A stretch of 64,000 nucleotides of DNA from Celeribacter baekdonensis B30. Lineage in GTDB: Bacteria > Pseudomonadota > Alphaproteobacteria > Rhodobacterales > Rhodobacteraceae. How positions within the stretch are numbered: the stretch's first letter is position 1; every line of letters starts with the position of its first letter. Below are positions 24,989-35,423 of this stretch, one piece after another. Both the position numbers and the translations under genes were made by a program. The DNA lies in assembly GCF_000299875.1 (NCBI RefSeq), contig NZ_AMRK01000003.1, positions 1 to 64,000 of the forward strand. The letters are read 5' to 3'. The notes under the pieces were generated by a model. That model was not told the origin of the DNA. It saw only the letters and a program-made list of their open reading frames with translations, and ran no database searches.

Positions 24989-25225
24989 CTATTTGCCGCT
25001 TGGCAATTCGCCGGTCAAAAATTCGATCTGGCTCAACCCGTCCGATTGAACCCGCGCCACCAATGTGTCGAGCGCCCCACCGGCAATCGCCAAAGCCGCC
25101 AAAAGCCCCAGTGCAAGGGTCGCAACAGGCATACGCATCCGGCGACGGAAAGAAAGCGCATCATAAGACCCGTTGGGGCCGCGACCTTGAAAGGTACTGA
25201 ACTGCTTGCCGGAGATATACGCCAT
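24989..25225 (-). CDS. Small hypothetical membrane protein (78 aa)
   Basis: Not recognised. The 78-residue protein has a polar, basic N-terminus (MAYISGKQFSTFQGRGPNGS...RRRMRMP), one membrane segment (about residues 34-52, VATLALGLLAALAIAGGAL) and a short C-terminal tail. Basic residues before the helix suggest the N-terminus stays inside. A strong terminator downstream and a 20-base palindrome upstream support it as a real, regulated gene. Confidence 0.65.
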   Translation of the reverse strand: MAYISGKQFSTFQGRGPNGSYDALSFRRRMRMPVATLALGLLAALAIAGGALDTLVARVQSDGLSQIEFLTGELPSGK

Positions 25226-25554
25226 GATGATGAACCTTGTTGAACACTAAAAATCAGTCGTTGCAGTGAGTTAATCATGAGTCGCGCGCCGCGTCACGCG
25301 CGCCAATCGGTAACATCCCCGCCCCCACTGACCACAATTTTCAACAGAACACATCAAGAACAAACCAGGAATTCACACGGTTTGCAAAGTTGCAAACCCA
25401 CCCCAAACACAAGATATAGGTCAATGAGAACACCTGCTGGACTGGAAAATGTGAGCTATCGGAATATTTTCCTTTTCTCACCCCTCCCGCCTCAAAGCGT
25501 CATGGGCTATGTACGCCAGACCAAATTGACGCCTCAGCCTTTCGGAGCCCGCCC
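25226..25554. other. Divergent intergenic region
   Basis: About 330 bases without a gene between the 78-residue protein and the DsbA-family gene. Besides the palindrome at 25379-25398 it contains the inverted pair GGAAAAT/ATTTTCC (25444-25450 and 25466-25472). The function is presumably promoter control of one or both flanking genes. Confidence 0.5.
25379..25398. promoter_or_regulatory. Perfect 20-base palindrome GGTTTGCAA-AG-TTGCAAACC
   Basis: Nine-base arms with a two-base centre. TTTGCAA-type repeats are, from memory, recognised by short-chain fatty acyl regulators (ScfR/PccR type) in Rhodobacterales. Whether that applies here is untested. Confidence 0.6.
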
Positions 25555-26241
25555 ATGATCTCGCCTGTGATCCCCCTTGATATTTTCCACGATCCGATCT
25601 GCCCCTGGTGCGCCATCGGCAAAGCCCGGCTCGACCGCGCCTTAGAGGCCCGCCCCGATCACCCTTTCGCGCTGCAATGGCATCCGTTTCAATTGAACCC
25701 GACGATGCCCAAGGGCGGCATGGAGCGGCAGGCCTATTTGAATGCGAAATTCGGCGGCGCGGAGGGCGCACGCAAAGCCTACCTGCCGATCATCGAGGTG
25801 ATGCTAAAGGAAATGCCCAAGGTCGATCTCTTGGCAATCCAGACCACACCCAACACCTTGGACGCGCATCGGCTGATCCATTGGGCCGGGATCGAAGGCC
25901 GTCAAACGCCGATGGTCTCCGCCCTCTATCGCGCCTATTTTCAGGAGGGTCGCGACATTGGCGATGTGGAGACTCTGGTCGCGCTGGCCGAACGCGTTGA
26001 GATGGACGCGGACGCGGTGCGTCGCCTGTTGCTCTCGGACGCCGATGTCGAGGAGATTCAAACCCGCGACACCCATGCGCGTGAGCGTGGCGTCAATGCC
26101 GTGCCGCTTTATATCGTCGCCAACCAACATGCGGTCGAAGGCGCGCAGCCGCCCGAGCTTTGGATGCGGGTGATCGACGAATTGAACGCTCAGATCGCCG
26201 CAGATGATCAGGATGATGACCCGTCACAGGCCTTGGTATGA
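25555..26241 (+). CDS. DsbA-family (FrnE-like) thiol oxidoreductase
   Basis: Cytoplasmic member of the DsbA superfamily (no signal peptide). The 228-residue protein has the redox motif CPWC in IFHDPICPWCAIGKARLDRA (cysteines at about residues 16 and 19), a helical insert, and the cis-proline loop GVNAVPLYIVAN. FrnE-type proteins are disulfide isomerase/oxidoreductases linked to stress, and some relatives are 2-hydroxychromene-2-carboxylate isomerase-like. No neighbour suggests a specific substrate. Confidence 0.88.
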   Translation: MISPVIPLDIFHDPICPWCAIGKARLDRALEARPDHPFALQWHPFQLNPTMPKGGMERQAYLNAKFGGAEGARKAYLPIIEVMLKEMPKVDLLAIQTTPNTLDAHRLIHWAGIEGRQTPMVSALYRAYFQEGRDIGDVETLVALAERVEMDADAVRRLLLSDADVEEIQTRDTHARERGVNAVPLYIVANQHAVEGAQPPELWMRVIDELNAQIAADDQDDDPSQALV

Positions 26242-26476
26242 TCCCATCCGGGCTTTGGATCGGAGTTTGGTGACCTCGCTGGGACCCAGATCCCGCCCCA
26301 TGCCTTGATGTTCCCCGCAGCTCGGATTTGGCCGCCAAAGCACCGCCAGACCTCAAAACCACCCGAGCCAAACCGAGAGTCTGCGCATCTACGCACAGCC
26401 CCCCAAGCAGTAGGCTGACTGGTCAAATCGAAGCCCACCTCATAAGGTGCCGCGACTTTTATCGACAGGATTTTCC

Positions 26477-27676
26477 ATGCCTCGCCGTTTGCCGCAACTC
26501 GAATTCACGGCTCTTTTAGCCCTGCTTTTTGCCATCGTCGCCTTCTCCATTGACGCCATGCTGCCGGGGCTTCCCGACATCGCCGCTGACCTGACTCCCA
26601 GCGACCCAAACCGGGCGCAGCTGGTGCTCGCGGCCTTTGTCTTTGGCATGGGATTTGGCACGTTGGTCAGCGGACCGATTTCCGATCATTTCGGACGCAA
26701 GCCTTTGATCTTGTTTGGACTTTTGCTCTACGCTTTGGGCGCGATCTTTGCCGGTCTATCGCATTCCATGGAGATGATGCTTGTGGGCCGCGCCCTTCAG
26801 GGCTTTGGTGCCGCCTTCCCGCGCACCGTCGGTGTGGCCATGGTGCGCGACCTCTATGAGGGGCGCGATATGGCCAAAATCATCTCCTTCGTGATGACGA
26901 TTTTCATGCTGGCCCCGGCCGTCGCCCCCTCTGTCGGGGCTTTGATCATTGGCAGCTTTGGCTGGCACGGGATTTTCGCGTCTTTCGTGGTTCTGGCCGC
27001 AATCAGCGCCTCGTGGTTTGGTCTGCGCCAAAGCGAAACCCTAGCCCCGGAAAATCATCGCAAACTCAATCCGCGCGATCTGGTTCAAGGCGTCCGTCAT
27101 GTGCTTGGCATCTACAATGTCCGGCTCTACATCCTGATCCTGACCCTTGGATTTGCTCAGATGTTTTCCATCCTTTCCTCGGTTCAACAGATTTATGACC
27201 AAGGCTTCAATCTTGGCGCAAGTTTCCCCTATTGGTTCGGCGCCACCGCCATTCTCAGCGCCGCCGGGGCCATCATCAACGGCACTTTGGTCACCCGCTT
27301 GGGCATGCATGTGATGATCCGCCTGGGCTACCGCATTGCGGTCACCGCCTCCCTCATCGCGCTGATCTTGAACCTGACAGGCCTCGCCGGGGCCACCCCC
27401 TTTGGCTTTGCGGTGTTCTTTGTCTGGACCGTGGCGATGTTCTTTATCAACGCCTTCACCTTTGGCAATCTGAATGCTCTGGCCATGGTGCCATTGGGTC
27501 GCATGGCGGGCATGGGCAATTCGGTGATCGGCGCGCTGTTCACCATGGGCTCCGTTGTCATCGCCGCCCCTGTCGGTCTTGCGTTCAACGGCACCCCTGT
27601 GCCGGTGATGGTCGCAGGGGTGATCTGTTCTGGACTGGCCCTGGTGCTGTTCCGTCTGGAACGAAAAGAGGCCTGA
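26477..27676 (+). CDS. Bcr/CflA-family drug efflux MFS transporter
   Basis: Proton-driven inner-membrane exporter with 12 predicted helices in 399 residues. The DHA1 signature between helices 2 and 3 is GPISDHFGRKPLILFG, and motif C-like glycine/proline-rich sequence follows in helix 5 (FMLAPAVAPSVGALI). Start at 26477, directly before the first helix region (LEFTALLALLFAIVAFSIDAML split by the typical D in helix 1); a start at 26447 would add ten polar residues. It converges tail to tail with mfd, leaving three bases between stops. Confidence 0.9.
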   Translation: MPRRLPQLEFTALLALLFAIVAFSIDAMLPGLPDIAADLTPSDPNRAQLVLAAFVFGMGFGTLVSGPISDHFGRKPLILFGLLLYALGAIFAGLSHSMEMMLVGRALQGFGAAFPRTVGVAMVRDLYEGRDMAKIISFVMTIFMLAPAVAPSVGALIIGSFGWHGIFASFVVLAAISASWFGLRQSETLAPENHRKLNPRDLVQGVRHVLGIYNVRLYILILTLGFAQMFSILSSVQQIYDQGFNLGASFPYWFGATAILSAAGAIINGTLVTRLGMHVMIRLGYRIAVTASLIALILNLTGLAGATPFGFAVFFVWTVAMFFINAFTFGNLNALAMVPLGRMAGMGNSVIGALFTMGSVVIAAPVGLAFNGTPVPVMVAGVICSGLALVLFRLERKEA

Positions 27677-27679
27677 TCT

Positions 27680-30600
27680 TTATTTTTTAGGGGCTTGCGC
27701 GGCAGACTTCGCGTGATTGGCTAGGTCTTGGGCGATGGAAAACGCGCCCTTGATCTTGTCTGACTCCCGCGGCCAGTCGCGGCGCACGATGATCTTGTTG
27801 TCCTTGACCTTGGCATGGCCCTTTTGCGCCTGAATGAAATCCACAAGCCCGGCCGGATTGGCGAATTTGTCATTGTGGAACTGGATCGTCGCACCTTTTG
27901 GCCCGCCGTCCAGACGCGCAATGCCTGCGGCGCGGCATTTCTCTTTGATCCGAACAACAAGCAACAAGGTATTGACCTCTTTGGGCAATTTGCCAAACCG
28001 GTCGATCAGTTCGGCGGCAAAACCTTCAAGCTCCACTTTGGTGTGTAGGCCAGACAGGCGGCGATACAGCCCCAAGCGCACATCAAGATCGGGCACATAA
28101 GTCTCTGGAATCAAAACAGGAACGCCCAGATTGATCTGCGGCGCCCATTGCCCGTCATCGTCCAGAGTGATCGCCTCTTGCCCGGATTTGATTTTGGCAA
28201 TCGCCTCTTCCAACATCGCTTGATACAGCTCAAACCCGACCTCTTTGACATGGCCGGACTGTTCCTCACCCACAAGATTACCTGCACCTCGAATGTCAAG
28301 ATCTTGAGATGCAAGGGTAAATCCGGCGCCCAACATATCGAGAGACCCCAGCACCCGCAGCCGCTTTTGCGCCTGAGGCGTCAAAGGTGCGCGTGGTTTG
28401 GTGGTCAGATAGGCATAAGCGCGGGTTTTGGCGCGGCCCACCCGGCCCCGAATTTGGTAAAGCTGCGCCAGACCGAACATATCGGCGCGATGGATGATCA
28501 TCGTGTTGGCGGTCGGAATGTCGATGCCACTTTCGACAATGGTCGTCGCCAAAAGCACATCATATTTCCCGTCATAAAAGGCGTTCATCCGATCGTCCAA
28601 CTCGCCTGCGGCCATCTGGCCATGGGCGACAACATGGGTGACCTCGGGCACTTGGTCCTTGAGGAAGGCCTCGATCTCCGGGATGTCTTTGACCCGCGGC
28701 ACGACGAAAAAGCTCTGTCCGCCGCGATAATGTTCGCGCAGCAAGGCCTCGCGCACGGTCACCGTATCGAATTCCGAGACATAGGTGCGGATCGAGAGGC
28801 GGTCGACCGGCGGCGTGCCAATAATGGACAAATCACGCACCCCGGTCATCGACATTTGCAAGGTCCGCGGGATCGGCGTGGCCGAAAGTGTCAGCACGTG
28901 AATGTCGGATTTGAGCGATTTCAACCGCTCTTTATGGGTTACGCCAAAGCGCTGTTCTTCATCAACGATCAGCAAGCCAAGGTTTTGAAACCGCACATTT
29001 TTCGCCAAAAGCGCATGGGTGCCGACAACAATGTCGATCTCGCCTGAGGCCAACCCGTCGCGGGTCGCGGCCATGTCTTTTTGACTGACAAAGCGCGACA
29101 TCGGACGCACATTGACCGGCAAGCCCCGGAACCGTTCGGCGAAGGAGCGGAAATGTTGCCGCGCCAACAGCGTGGTCGGTGCAATCACCGCCACCTGCGC
29201 GCCAGACAGCGCCGCGATAAAGGCCGCGCGCATCGCCACTTCGGTTTTGCCAAATCCGACATCGCCACAGACCAAACGATCCATCGGCCGCCCGGCTTCG
29301 AAATCCTCCAACACATCTTCGATGGCTTTGAGTTGATCCTCGGTCTCAGAATAGGGAAAGCGCGCGCAAAATGCCTCCCACATATCTTGTGGTGGGATCA
29401 TGATCGGGGCTTTGCGAATATGACGTTCGGCGGCAATGCGGATCAGCTTTTCGGCGATCTCGCGAATGCGGTCTTTCATTTTGGCTTTTTTGGCCTGCCA
29501 TGCGCCGCCGCCGAGCTTGTCGAGCAAGCCCTCGTCATGGCCATATCGACTTAAAAGCTCAATGTTTTCAACAGGGAGGTAAAGTCGATCCCCGCCCGCA
29601 TATTCGAGCAAAAGACATTCATGCGCCGCCCCTAAAGCGGTGACCACCTCAAGCCCACGGAAAATCCCGACGCCATGATCGACATGAACGATCAAATCGC
29701 CCGCACTGAGCGACGAATGTTCGGTGAGGAAATTCTCGGCGCGCTTTTTACGGCCCGGACGGCGCACCAAACGGTCGCCCAACACGTCTTGTTCCGAGAT
29801 CACCGTGACCGATTGGCCCTCGCCAGTCGGAGCCTCAAACCCTTCTTCGAGCGCCCAGACCGACAGGAACACCCGACCCAGACTCTGGCCCTGACCGTCG
29901 GGCACATCGCGCCAATCGTCGATCTCGATGAGCCCGGTCATGTCCTGGTCTTCAAGCAGGGTTTTCAACCGATCCCGCGCGCCCTCCGACCAGGAGGCAA
30001 GCACCACCGCCCCCTGTTTGCGGCGTTTCTCAACATGCTCTGCCAACTCTTCGAAAAGATTGACGTTTTCCATTTGCCGTTCAGGCGAAAAATTGCGACC
30101 CACGCGCCCGCCTGCGTCCAAAACTCCGGGACCCGACGCCTGTGGCAGCGGATGAAAATGGATCACCCGACGGCCCGCAATTGCCGCTTCCCAGGCCGCA
30201 TCGTCCAGATACAAAAGCGCCGGCGGACAGGGTTTATAGACGCTGTCCATCCGCCCCTTGGCCGTGAGCGCCTCGCGCCGGGCATCATATTGATCGGCGA
30301 TTGAAGCCCAACGTGAAAGGCGCGCCGCAGTCGATTGATCATCAAGGGAAATGGACGCATCTGGCATATAGTCAAACAGCGTGTCGAGCCGGGCGTGGAA
30401 ATACGGCAACCAATGCTCAAGACCCGCGTGTTTCTTGCCCGCAGAGACCGCCTCGTAGAGCGGATCATCGGTGCCCGCCGCGCCAAATTCAACGCGGTAA
30501 TTTTGTCGAAACCGGGTGATGGATTCCTCGTCCAAGATGACTTCAGACACCGGGGTAAAGGTGATTTCTTCCAAGCTGTCGATGGTCTTTTGGCTGGCCG

Positions 30601-31171
30601 GATCGAAACGGCGCAGCCCGTCTAATTCATCGCCAAAGAAATCAAGCCGCACCGGCAATTCCTGCCCCGGAGGAAACACATCAATGATGCCGCCACGGAT
30701 TGCGTAATCGCCATGTTCGACCACGGTCGGCGCTTGGGTAAAGCCCATGCGCACGAAAAAACTGCGCAGTTCGGCCTCGTTAACGCGCTGGCCTTTGCGC
30801 ATGACAAAGGCCGCCTGTGCGAGTGTGTCACGGGTCGGCACGCGCTGAGTGGCGGCGGAGAGCGTGGTCAACAACACGAACCGTTTCGGCATCGCCCCAT
30901 GCGCCAGCGCGGCCAACGTTGCCATGCGCGCGGCGGCGACATCGGAATTGGGCGACATCCGGTCATAGGGCAAACAATCCCAGGCCGGAAAGTCGATCAC
31001 CGGCAGATCGGGTGCGAAAAATCGCAAAGCGGCACGCAGGGCGGCAAGGCGTTTGTCATCGCGCGCGACATGGATCACCGGACCGTTTGAACGGCTGACC
31101 TCGCGGGCCAGGAGAAAGGCGTCAAACCCCTCAGGTGCGCCCCCAAGGGTGAGATGGGTGGATGGTTTCAT
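27680..31171 (-). CDS. mfd: Transcription-repair coupling factor
   Basis: Removes stalled RNA polymerase at DNA lesions and recruits UvrA. The 1163-residue protein has the full layout: an N-terminal UvrB-like module, a CarD-like RNA-polymerase interaction domain (LSAGDLIVHVDHGVGIFRGL), a RecG-like translocase with Walker A CGDVGFGKTEVAMRAA and box II DEEQ in LLIVDEEQRFGV, the RGRVGRAKTRAYAYL motif VI, and a C-terminal TRCF domain. I start at 31171: its ribosome site GGAGG lies within the last codons of the upstream membrane-protein gene, six bases away, so the two genes are linked. Confidence 0.97.
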   Translation of the reverse strand: MKPSTHLTLGGAPEGFDAFLLAREVSRSNGPVIHVARDDKRLAALRAALRFFAPDLPVIDFPAWDCLPYDRMSPNSDVAAARMATLAALAHGAMPKRFVLLTTLSAATQRVPTRDTLAQAAFVMRKGQRVNEAELRSFFVRMGFTQAPTVVEHGDYAIRGGIIDVFPPGQELPVRLDFFGDELDGLRRFDPASQKTIDSLEEITFTPVSEVILDEESITRFRQNYRVEFGAAGTDDPLYEAVSAGKKHAGLEHWLPYFHARLDTLFDYMPDASISLDDQSTAARLSRWASIADQYDARREALTAKGRMDSVYKPCPPALLYLDDAAWEAAIAGRRVIHFHPLPQASGPGVLDAGGRVGRNFSPERQMENVNLFEELAEHVEKRRKQGAVVLASWSEGARDRLKTLLEDQDMTGLIEIDDWRDVPDGQGQSLGRVFLSVWALEEGFEAPTGEGQSVTVISEQDVLGDRLVRRPGRKKRAENFLTEHSSLSAGDLIVHVDHGVGIFRGLEVVTALGAAHECLLLEYAGGDRLYLPVENIELLSRYGHDEGLLDKLGGGAWQAKKAKMKDRIREIAEKLIRIAAERHIRKAPIMIPPQDMWEAFCARFPYSETEDQLKAIEDVLEDFEAGRPMDRLVCGDVGFGKTEVAMRAAFIAALSGAQVAVIAPTTLLARQHFRSFAERFRGLPVNVRPMSRFVSQKDMAATRDGLASGEIDIVVGTHALLAKNVRFQNLGLLIVDEEQRFGVTHKERLKSLKSDIHVLTLSATPIPRTLQMSMTGVRDLSIIGTPPVDRLSIRTYVSEFDTVTVREALLREHYRGGQSFFVVPRVKDIPEIEAFLKDQVPEVTHVVAHGQMAAGELDDRMNAFYDGKYDVLLATTIVESGIDIPTANTMIIHRADMFGLAQLYQIRGRVGRAKTRAYAYLTTKPRAPLTPQAQKRLRVLGSLDMLGAGFTLASQDLDIRGAGNLVGEEQSGHVKEVGFELYQAMLEEAIAKIKSGQEAITLDDDGQWAPQINLGVPVLIPETYVPDLDVRLGLYRRLSGLHTKVELEGFAAELIDRFGKLPKEVNTLLLVVRIKEKCRAAGIARLDGGPKGATIQFHNDKFANPAGLVDFIQAQKGHAKVKDNKIIVRRDWPRESDKIKGAFSIAQDLANHAKSAAQAPKK

Positions 31172-31176
31172 GCCAA

Positions 31177-31704
31177 TCAGCCTCCCAGCGGACCCGTGAC
31201 GATGTTTTGGTACATGCCCCACATCGCCGTGACAAAGATCGACACCATGCCGATGAGTTGTACGAAAAACCGATGACGGCGCAGCACAGAGATCAGCGCC
31301 TCGCCTGTCGGCGCATGGCTCGCGATGTTTTGCGCGGTGCGAATGTTGAGCGCGCCGACAAAACTCATCGGAAACAGCATCAGAAACACCGCCTGAGAAA
31401 ACTCAACGCCGTAGAAAAACCCGGTCACGCCCAAAAGGGTGATCACGGTGGCCGCCAGCGCCGTGAGCATCAGACCGGAGACCTCAGCGATGTTCAAAAG
31501 CCGCCCGGTGTTGATCCGCACCATGTCTTCAAGGTCCTGCATCCGCTCGCCGCCCTGACGCTTGGCCTTGAGCGCCAAATCAAACGGCACACCCAAGACA
31601 AAATGCGAGGCGGTGGACCACAGGATCGCCAATCCGATCCAATACCACATGTTCGAAAAGGACCGCGTGTCGAGCACTTCGAAAAGGGTTGCGTAAATAT
31701 CCAA
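31177..31704 (-). CDS. Conserved four-helix membrane protein upstream of mfd
   Basis: A 175-residue inner-membrane protein with about four hydrophobic segments (near residues 19-40, 76-100, 103-122 and 148-168) joined by a basic loop (LKAKRQGGERMQDLEDMVRI). I recall relatives in Rhodobacteraceae labelled component of SufBCD complex, but nothing in this sequence supports an iron-sulfur role and no suf gene is nearby. It is co-oriented with mfd, whose ribosome site is inside this gene's end. Confidence 0.75.
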   Translation of the reverse strand: MDIYATLFEVLDTRSFSNMWYWIGLAILWSTASHFVLGVPFDLALKAKRQGGERMQDLEDMVRINTGRLLNIAEVSGLMLTALAATVITLLGVTGFFYGVEFSQAVFLMLFPMSFVGALNIRTAQNIASHAPTGEALISVLRRHRFFVQLIGMVSIFVTAMWGMYQNIVTGPLGG

Positions 31705-31853
31705 GGCTCTGCTCTTTTCTTATGGTTTGGTCTTTAGGGGCATGGTGCCGCCCCAAAAGAGACGACCTATCCGTCTTCTAACGCCTCTGTGTCGGGATGC
31801 AACGTCAGGCTGTGCACAGATTAGTGCCCCCACGCGGCAATTCCTACCCTTGA

Positions 31854-32909
<1,056 letters not shown>

Positions 32910-33066
32910 GGCGCGTTCAAGAGGCAAAGCATGGGCGAAACCCGCCAAAACACGGGCCTTTGGGCTTTCGCGGGATGACAGGGCGCGGCTTTTCGTCATA
33001 TACTCGGGCAAAATCAATGGGCCAAAGGCCTGTAGCACCGAAAAGAGCAGTATAAGGGCATTCACA

Positions 33067-33624
33067 ATGAACAGACTTCAACGCCGGAGCTTTATGATCG
33101 GATTGGGCAGCGCGGGTCTTTTGGCCGCGTGTGACAATTCGATGCGCTCCAACGGCTCCGCCACCATTGACGCGCGGGTCGATGCCACGCTGAGCCATCT
33201 GTATTCCAACTACCCCGGCACCACGGCGCTGCGGGACAAATCCGTCGGCATGTTGGTCATGCCCTTGATCACCAAGGCGGGCTTTGGCGTTGGCGGATCT
33301 TATGGCCGTGGTGCGTTGCGGGTTGGCGGCGTGTCGGTGGATTACTACTCCTCGACGCAAGCGACCTTTGGCCTGCAAATCGGCGCACAGCAATACGCCC
33401 ATGTCTTGTTCTTCATGACCAATGAGGCGCTCAGTTCCTTCCGCAATTCTCCGGGCTGGTCTGCGGGCGCGGATATGGAATACGCCATCTCCAACCGCGG
33501 CGAAAACATCACCGCTGAAACGCTGACCTCGCTGTCGCCGGTGATCGCCGTGGTCTTTGGTCAGGCGGGCTTGATCGCGGGCGCCACTGTTGAAGGCACA
33601 AAATACACGCGGATCATCCCGTAA
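33067..33624 (+). CDS. SYLF/YSC84-domain lipoprotein
   Basis: Secreted lipid-associated protein of unknown role. The 185-residue precursor begins with a twin-arginine-like signal (LQRRSFMIGLGSAG) ending in lipobox LAAC (C at about residue 21), so it is probably lipidated and possibly Tat-exported. The mature part has the SYLF layout: KSVGMLVMPLITKAGFGVGG, YGRGALRV and GADMEYAIS, ending VEGTKYTRIIP. A strong terminator follows, and the gene has no operon partner. Confidence 0.85.
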   Translation: MNRLQRRSFMIGLGSAGLLAACDNSMRSNGSATIDARVDATLSHLYSNYPGTTALRDKSVGMLVMPLITKAGFGVGGSYGRGALRVGGVSVDYYSSTQATFGLQIGAQQYAHVLFFMTNEALSSFRNSPGWSAGADMEYAISNRGENITAETLTSLSPVIAVVFGQAGLIAGATVEGTKYTRIIP

Positions 33625-33649
33625 GCCTTTTCAATATCGAAGACATACA

Positions 33650-33680
33650 AAACGCGGGCCTGATTGGACCCGCGTTTTTT
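33650..33680 (+). terminator. Intrinsic terminator after the SYLF lipoprotein
   Basis: AACGCGGG / CCCGCGTT stem with two further pairs inside, then a run of Ts. The A-run before the stem may let it also work for the convergent phosphatase gene. Confidence 0.85.
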
Positions 33681-33724
33681 GTGAGTATTTATATCACGGT
33701 AAAGACAATCCGATCTCAGCCGCG

Positions 33725-34837
33725 TTACGGCACCGCCTCTTCCAACACGCCATCGGCAGACATTTGGGCGTACAGAAGCCCTTCGCGCAGGCCCCGATCC
33801 GCAACAGACAGCCGATCCGTCGGCCAAATCCGCAACAGCGCCTGCAAAATCGCCGCTCCCGACATGATCAATTCCTGTCGATCCCGACCAATGCGCGGAT
33901 CACGTTTGCGCCCTGCGGGCCCCATGGACAGGTAGTCCCGGATCACCCGGTCAATCTGTTCCGAGGTCATCCGCAAACCATCGACCTTATTGCGGTCATA
34001 GCGCTTGAGGCCCAGATGCGAGGCGGCAACCGTCGTCACCGTTCCCGACGTGCCGATGATCTGAAACCCTTCGCGGGCCGGATCATTGGCATAGGGGGTG
34101 AAATCCGCAAGTTTCTCTTCGAAATACCACGACATCAAGGCAAACCGCGCCGCGTCATCTTCGACATCGGAGAATTGCTCCATCAGCGTCGCAACCCCCA
34201 AGGGCACCGAAATCCAATCCACAACTTTGGCATGGGGAAAGGGGCTGTCGGCGTTTTTAAACCCGGTGTGCAACCGCATGATCGCGCGCGGACGTTCGGC
34301 GCGGGGCACGGTCGAGAGGTCAATCCAGACCAATTCGGTCGAGCCGCCGCCGATATCCACCACCAAAAGCTGTTCGGTCTTGGTCGACACCAGAGGTGCG
34401 CAGGAAATCACCGCCAGCCGTGCCTCTTCCTCGGGTTTGATGATCTCAAGCCGCAAACCGGTTTCGCGCTGTACCCGGCGCAAAAAATCGCGCGAGTTTT
34501 TCGCCCGCCGACAGGCTTCGGTTGCGACCAGTCGCATCCGTTTGACATCATGTTTCTCAAGTTTCTTGCGACAGACCCGCAGGGCCTGAATCGTGCGCGA
34601 AATCGACGATCGACACAAAGCTCCAGACGATTCCAACCCGGAGCCGAGTTGAACCGATTTCGAGAAACTGTCGACCACATGAAACTGACTGCCCTTGGGT
34701 TGGGCAATCAACATGCGACACGAATTTGTACCGAGGTCTAACGCAGCATAAAGCTCCGCCGGGTCGGCAAGTAGAGGCGCGGGGGTCTCGACCGCTTTCG
34801 GGAACGCGCCCGCACCAGTGGGACGCTTGGGCGTCAT
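33725..34837 (-). CDS. Ppx/GppA-family phosphatase
   Basis: Exopolyphosphatase or pppGpp phosphohydrolase of the ASKHA fold. The 370-residue protein has the phosphate-1 motif AALDLGTNSCRMLIAQ near residue 30, the family glutamate region RLVATEACRRAKNS, the phosphate-2 motif VVDIGGGSTELVWID, and IIGTSGTVTT. It is shorter than the two-domain E. coli Ppx, as usual for alphaproteobacterial members. Start at 34837, since upstream sequence of the open frame is arginine/glycine-rich and non-coding in appearance. Polyphosphate versus pppGpp preference cannot be told. Confidence 0.9.
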   Translation of the reverse strand: MTPKRPTGAGAFPKAVETPAPLLADPAELYAALDLGTNSCRMLIAQPKGSQFHVVDSFSKSVQLGSGLESSGALCRSSISRTIQALRVCRKKLEKHDVKRMRLVATEACRRAKNSRDFLRRVQRETGLRLEIIKPEEEARLAVISCAPLVSTKTEQLLVVDIGGGSTELVWIDLSTVPRAERPRAIMRLHTGFKNADSPFPHAKVVDWISVPLGVATLMEQFSDVEDDAARFALMSWYFEEKLADFTPYANDPAREGFQIIGTSGTVTTVAASHLGLKRYDRNKVDGLRMTSEQIDRVIRDYLSMGPAGRKRDPRIGRDRQELIMSGAAILQALLRIWPTDRLSVADRGLREGLLYAQMSADGVLEEAVP

Positions 34838-35111
34838 ATCACACGCCCTCCATATCAAGTTACCCCTACCATAAGCGGATTTTTGCACATCGGGCAAGAC
34901 ACCTTCTGGCCCTAAGCCTTCACGATTTCGGTGACGGGCCTCCTGCCCCCCGCGCAAATCGTGATCGCGGCTCTGCGGCTCGCGCCCGCCTCATGATCTT
35001 GATGAGAATTTTTCAGACGCCCTACGCCATCCAACCCTTTCGTGTCCCGGTCCTTTCTTTTATGCGTTTGGCAGAGTTTATGCTGAGTTTATAAGGCGCA
35101 AAGGGTCTCTC
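34838..35111. other. Divergent spacer, nothing recognised
   Basis: 274 bases between the Ppx/GppA gene and the Virulence_fact gene. No hairpin, repeat or coding frame that I trust. Confidence 0.4.
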
Positions 35112-35420
35112 ATGTCGGATATGACCATCATCTATTGGCGCGACATCCCCGCACAGGTCCGTGTTGGGCGCGGGCGTCGTGCGGCACGCGCGGTGTTGCC
35201 CGAGCGGTTCGAACAGGCGATCGACCGGGTGGCGATGCGCATCGGTGCGACCGATGGCGATGCGTACATGGCCGAATGGCGTGACGAGACCGTGAGTTGC
35301 GAGGGCGCGCCACAACAGGCCGCCGATGAAAAAGCCGCCGCATTGGATGCGGCCTATGATAAAGAGCGGCTCAAAGCCCTCATTGACAATGACGGGCGCG
35401 AGCCTGCCGCTAAAGGATAG
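35112..35420 (+). CDS. Virulence_fact-domain small protein
   Basis: A 102-residue protein matching the small family called Virulence_fact (PF13769): TIIYWRDIPAQVRVGRGRR, then RVAMRIGATDGDAYMAEWRD. The name comes from an old plant-pathogen screen and says little. Here it ends three bases before the methyltetrahydrofolate methyltransferase, and I recall the same pairing in other Rhodobacterales. A role in folate/corrinoid methyl transfer is therefore more plausible than virulence. Confidence 0.75.
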   Translation: MSDMTIIYWRDIPAQVRVGRGRRAARAVLPERFEQAIDRVAMRIGATDGDAYMAEWRDETVSCEGAPQQAADEKAAALDAAYDKERLKALIDNDGREPAAKG

Positions 35421-35423
35421 ACC

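Noticed and set aside
31177-31704. Assigning the membrane protein upstream of mfd to the SufBCD complex
   Set aside because: I recall that label for relatives, but the sequence is a plain four-helix membrane protein and no suf gene is near.
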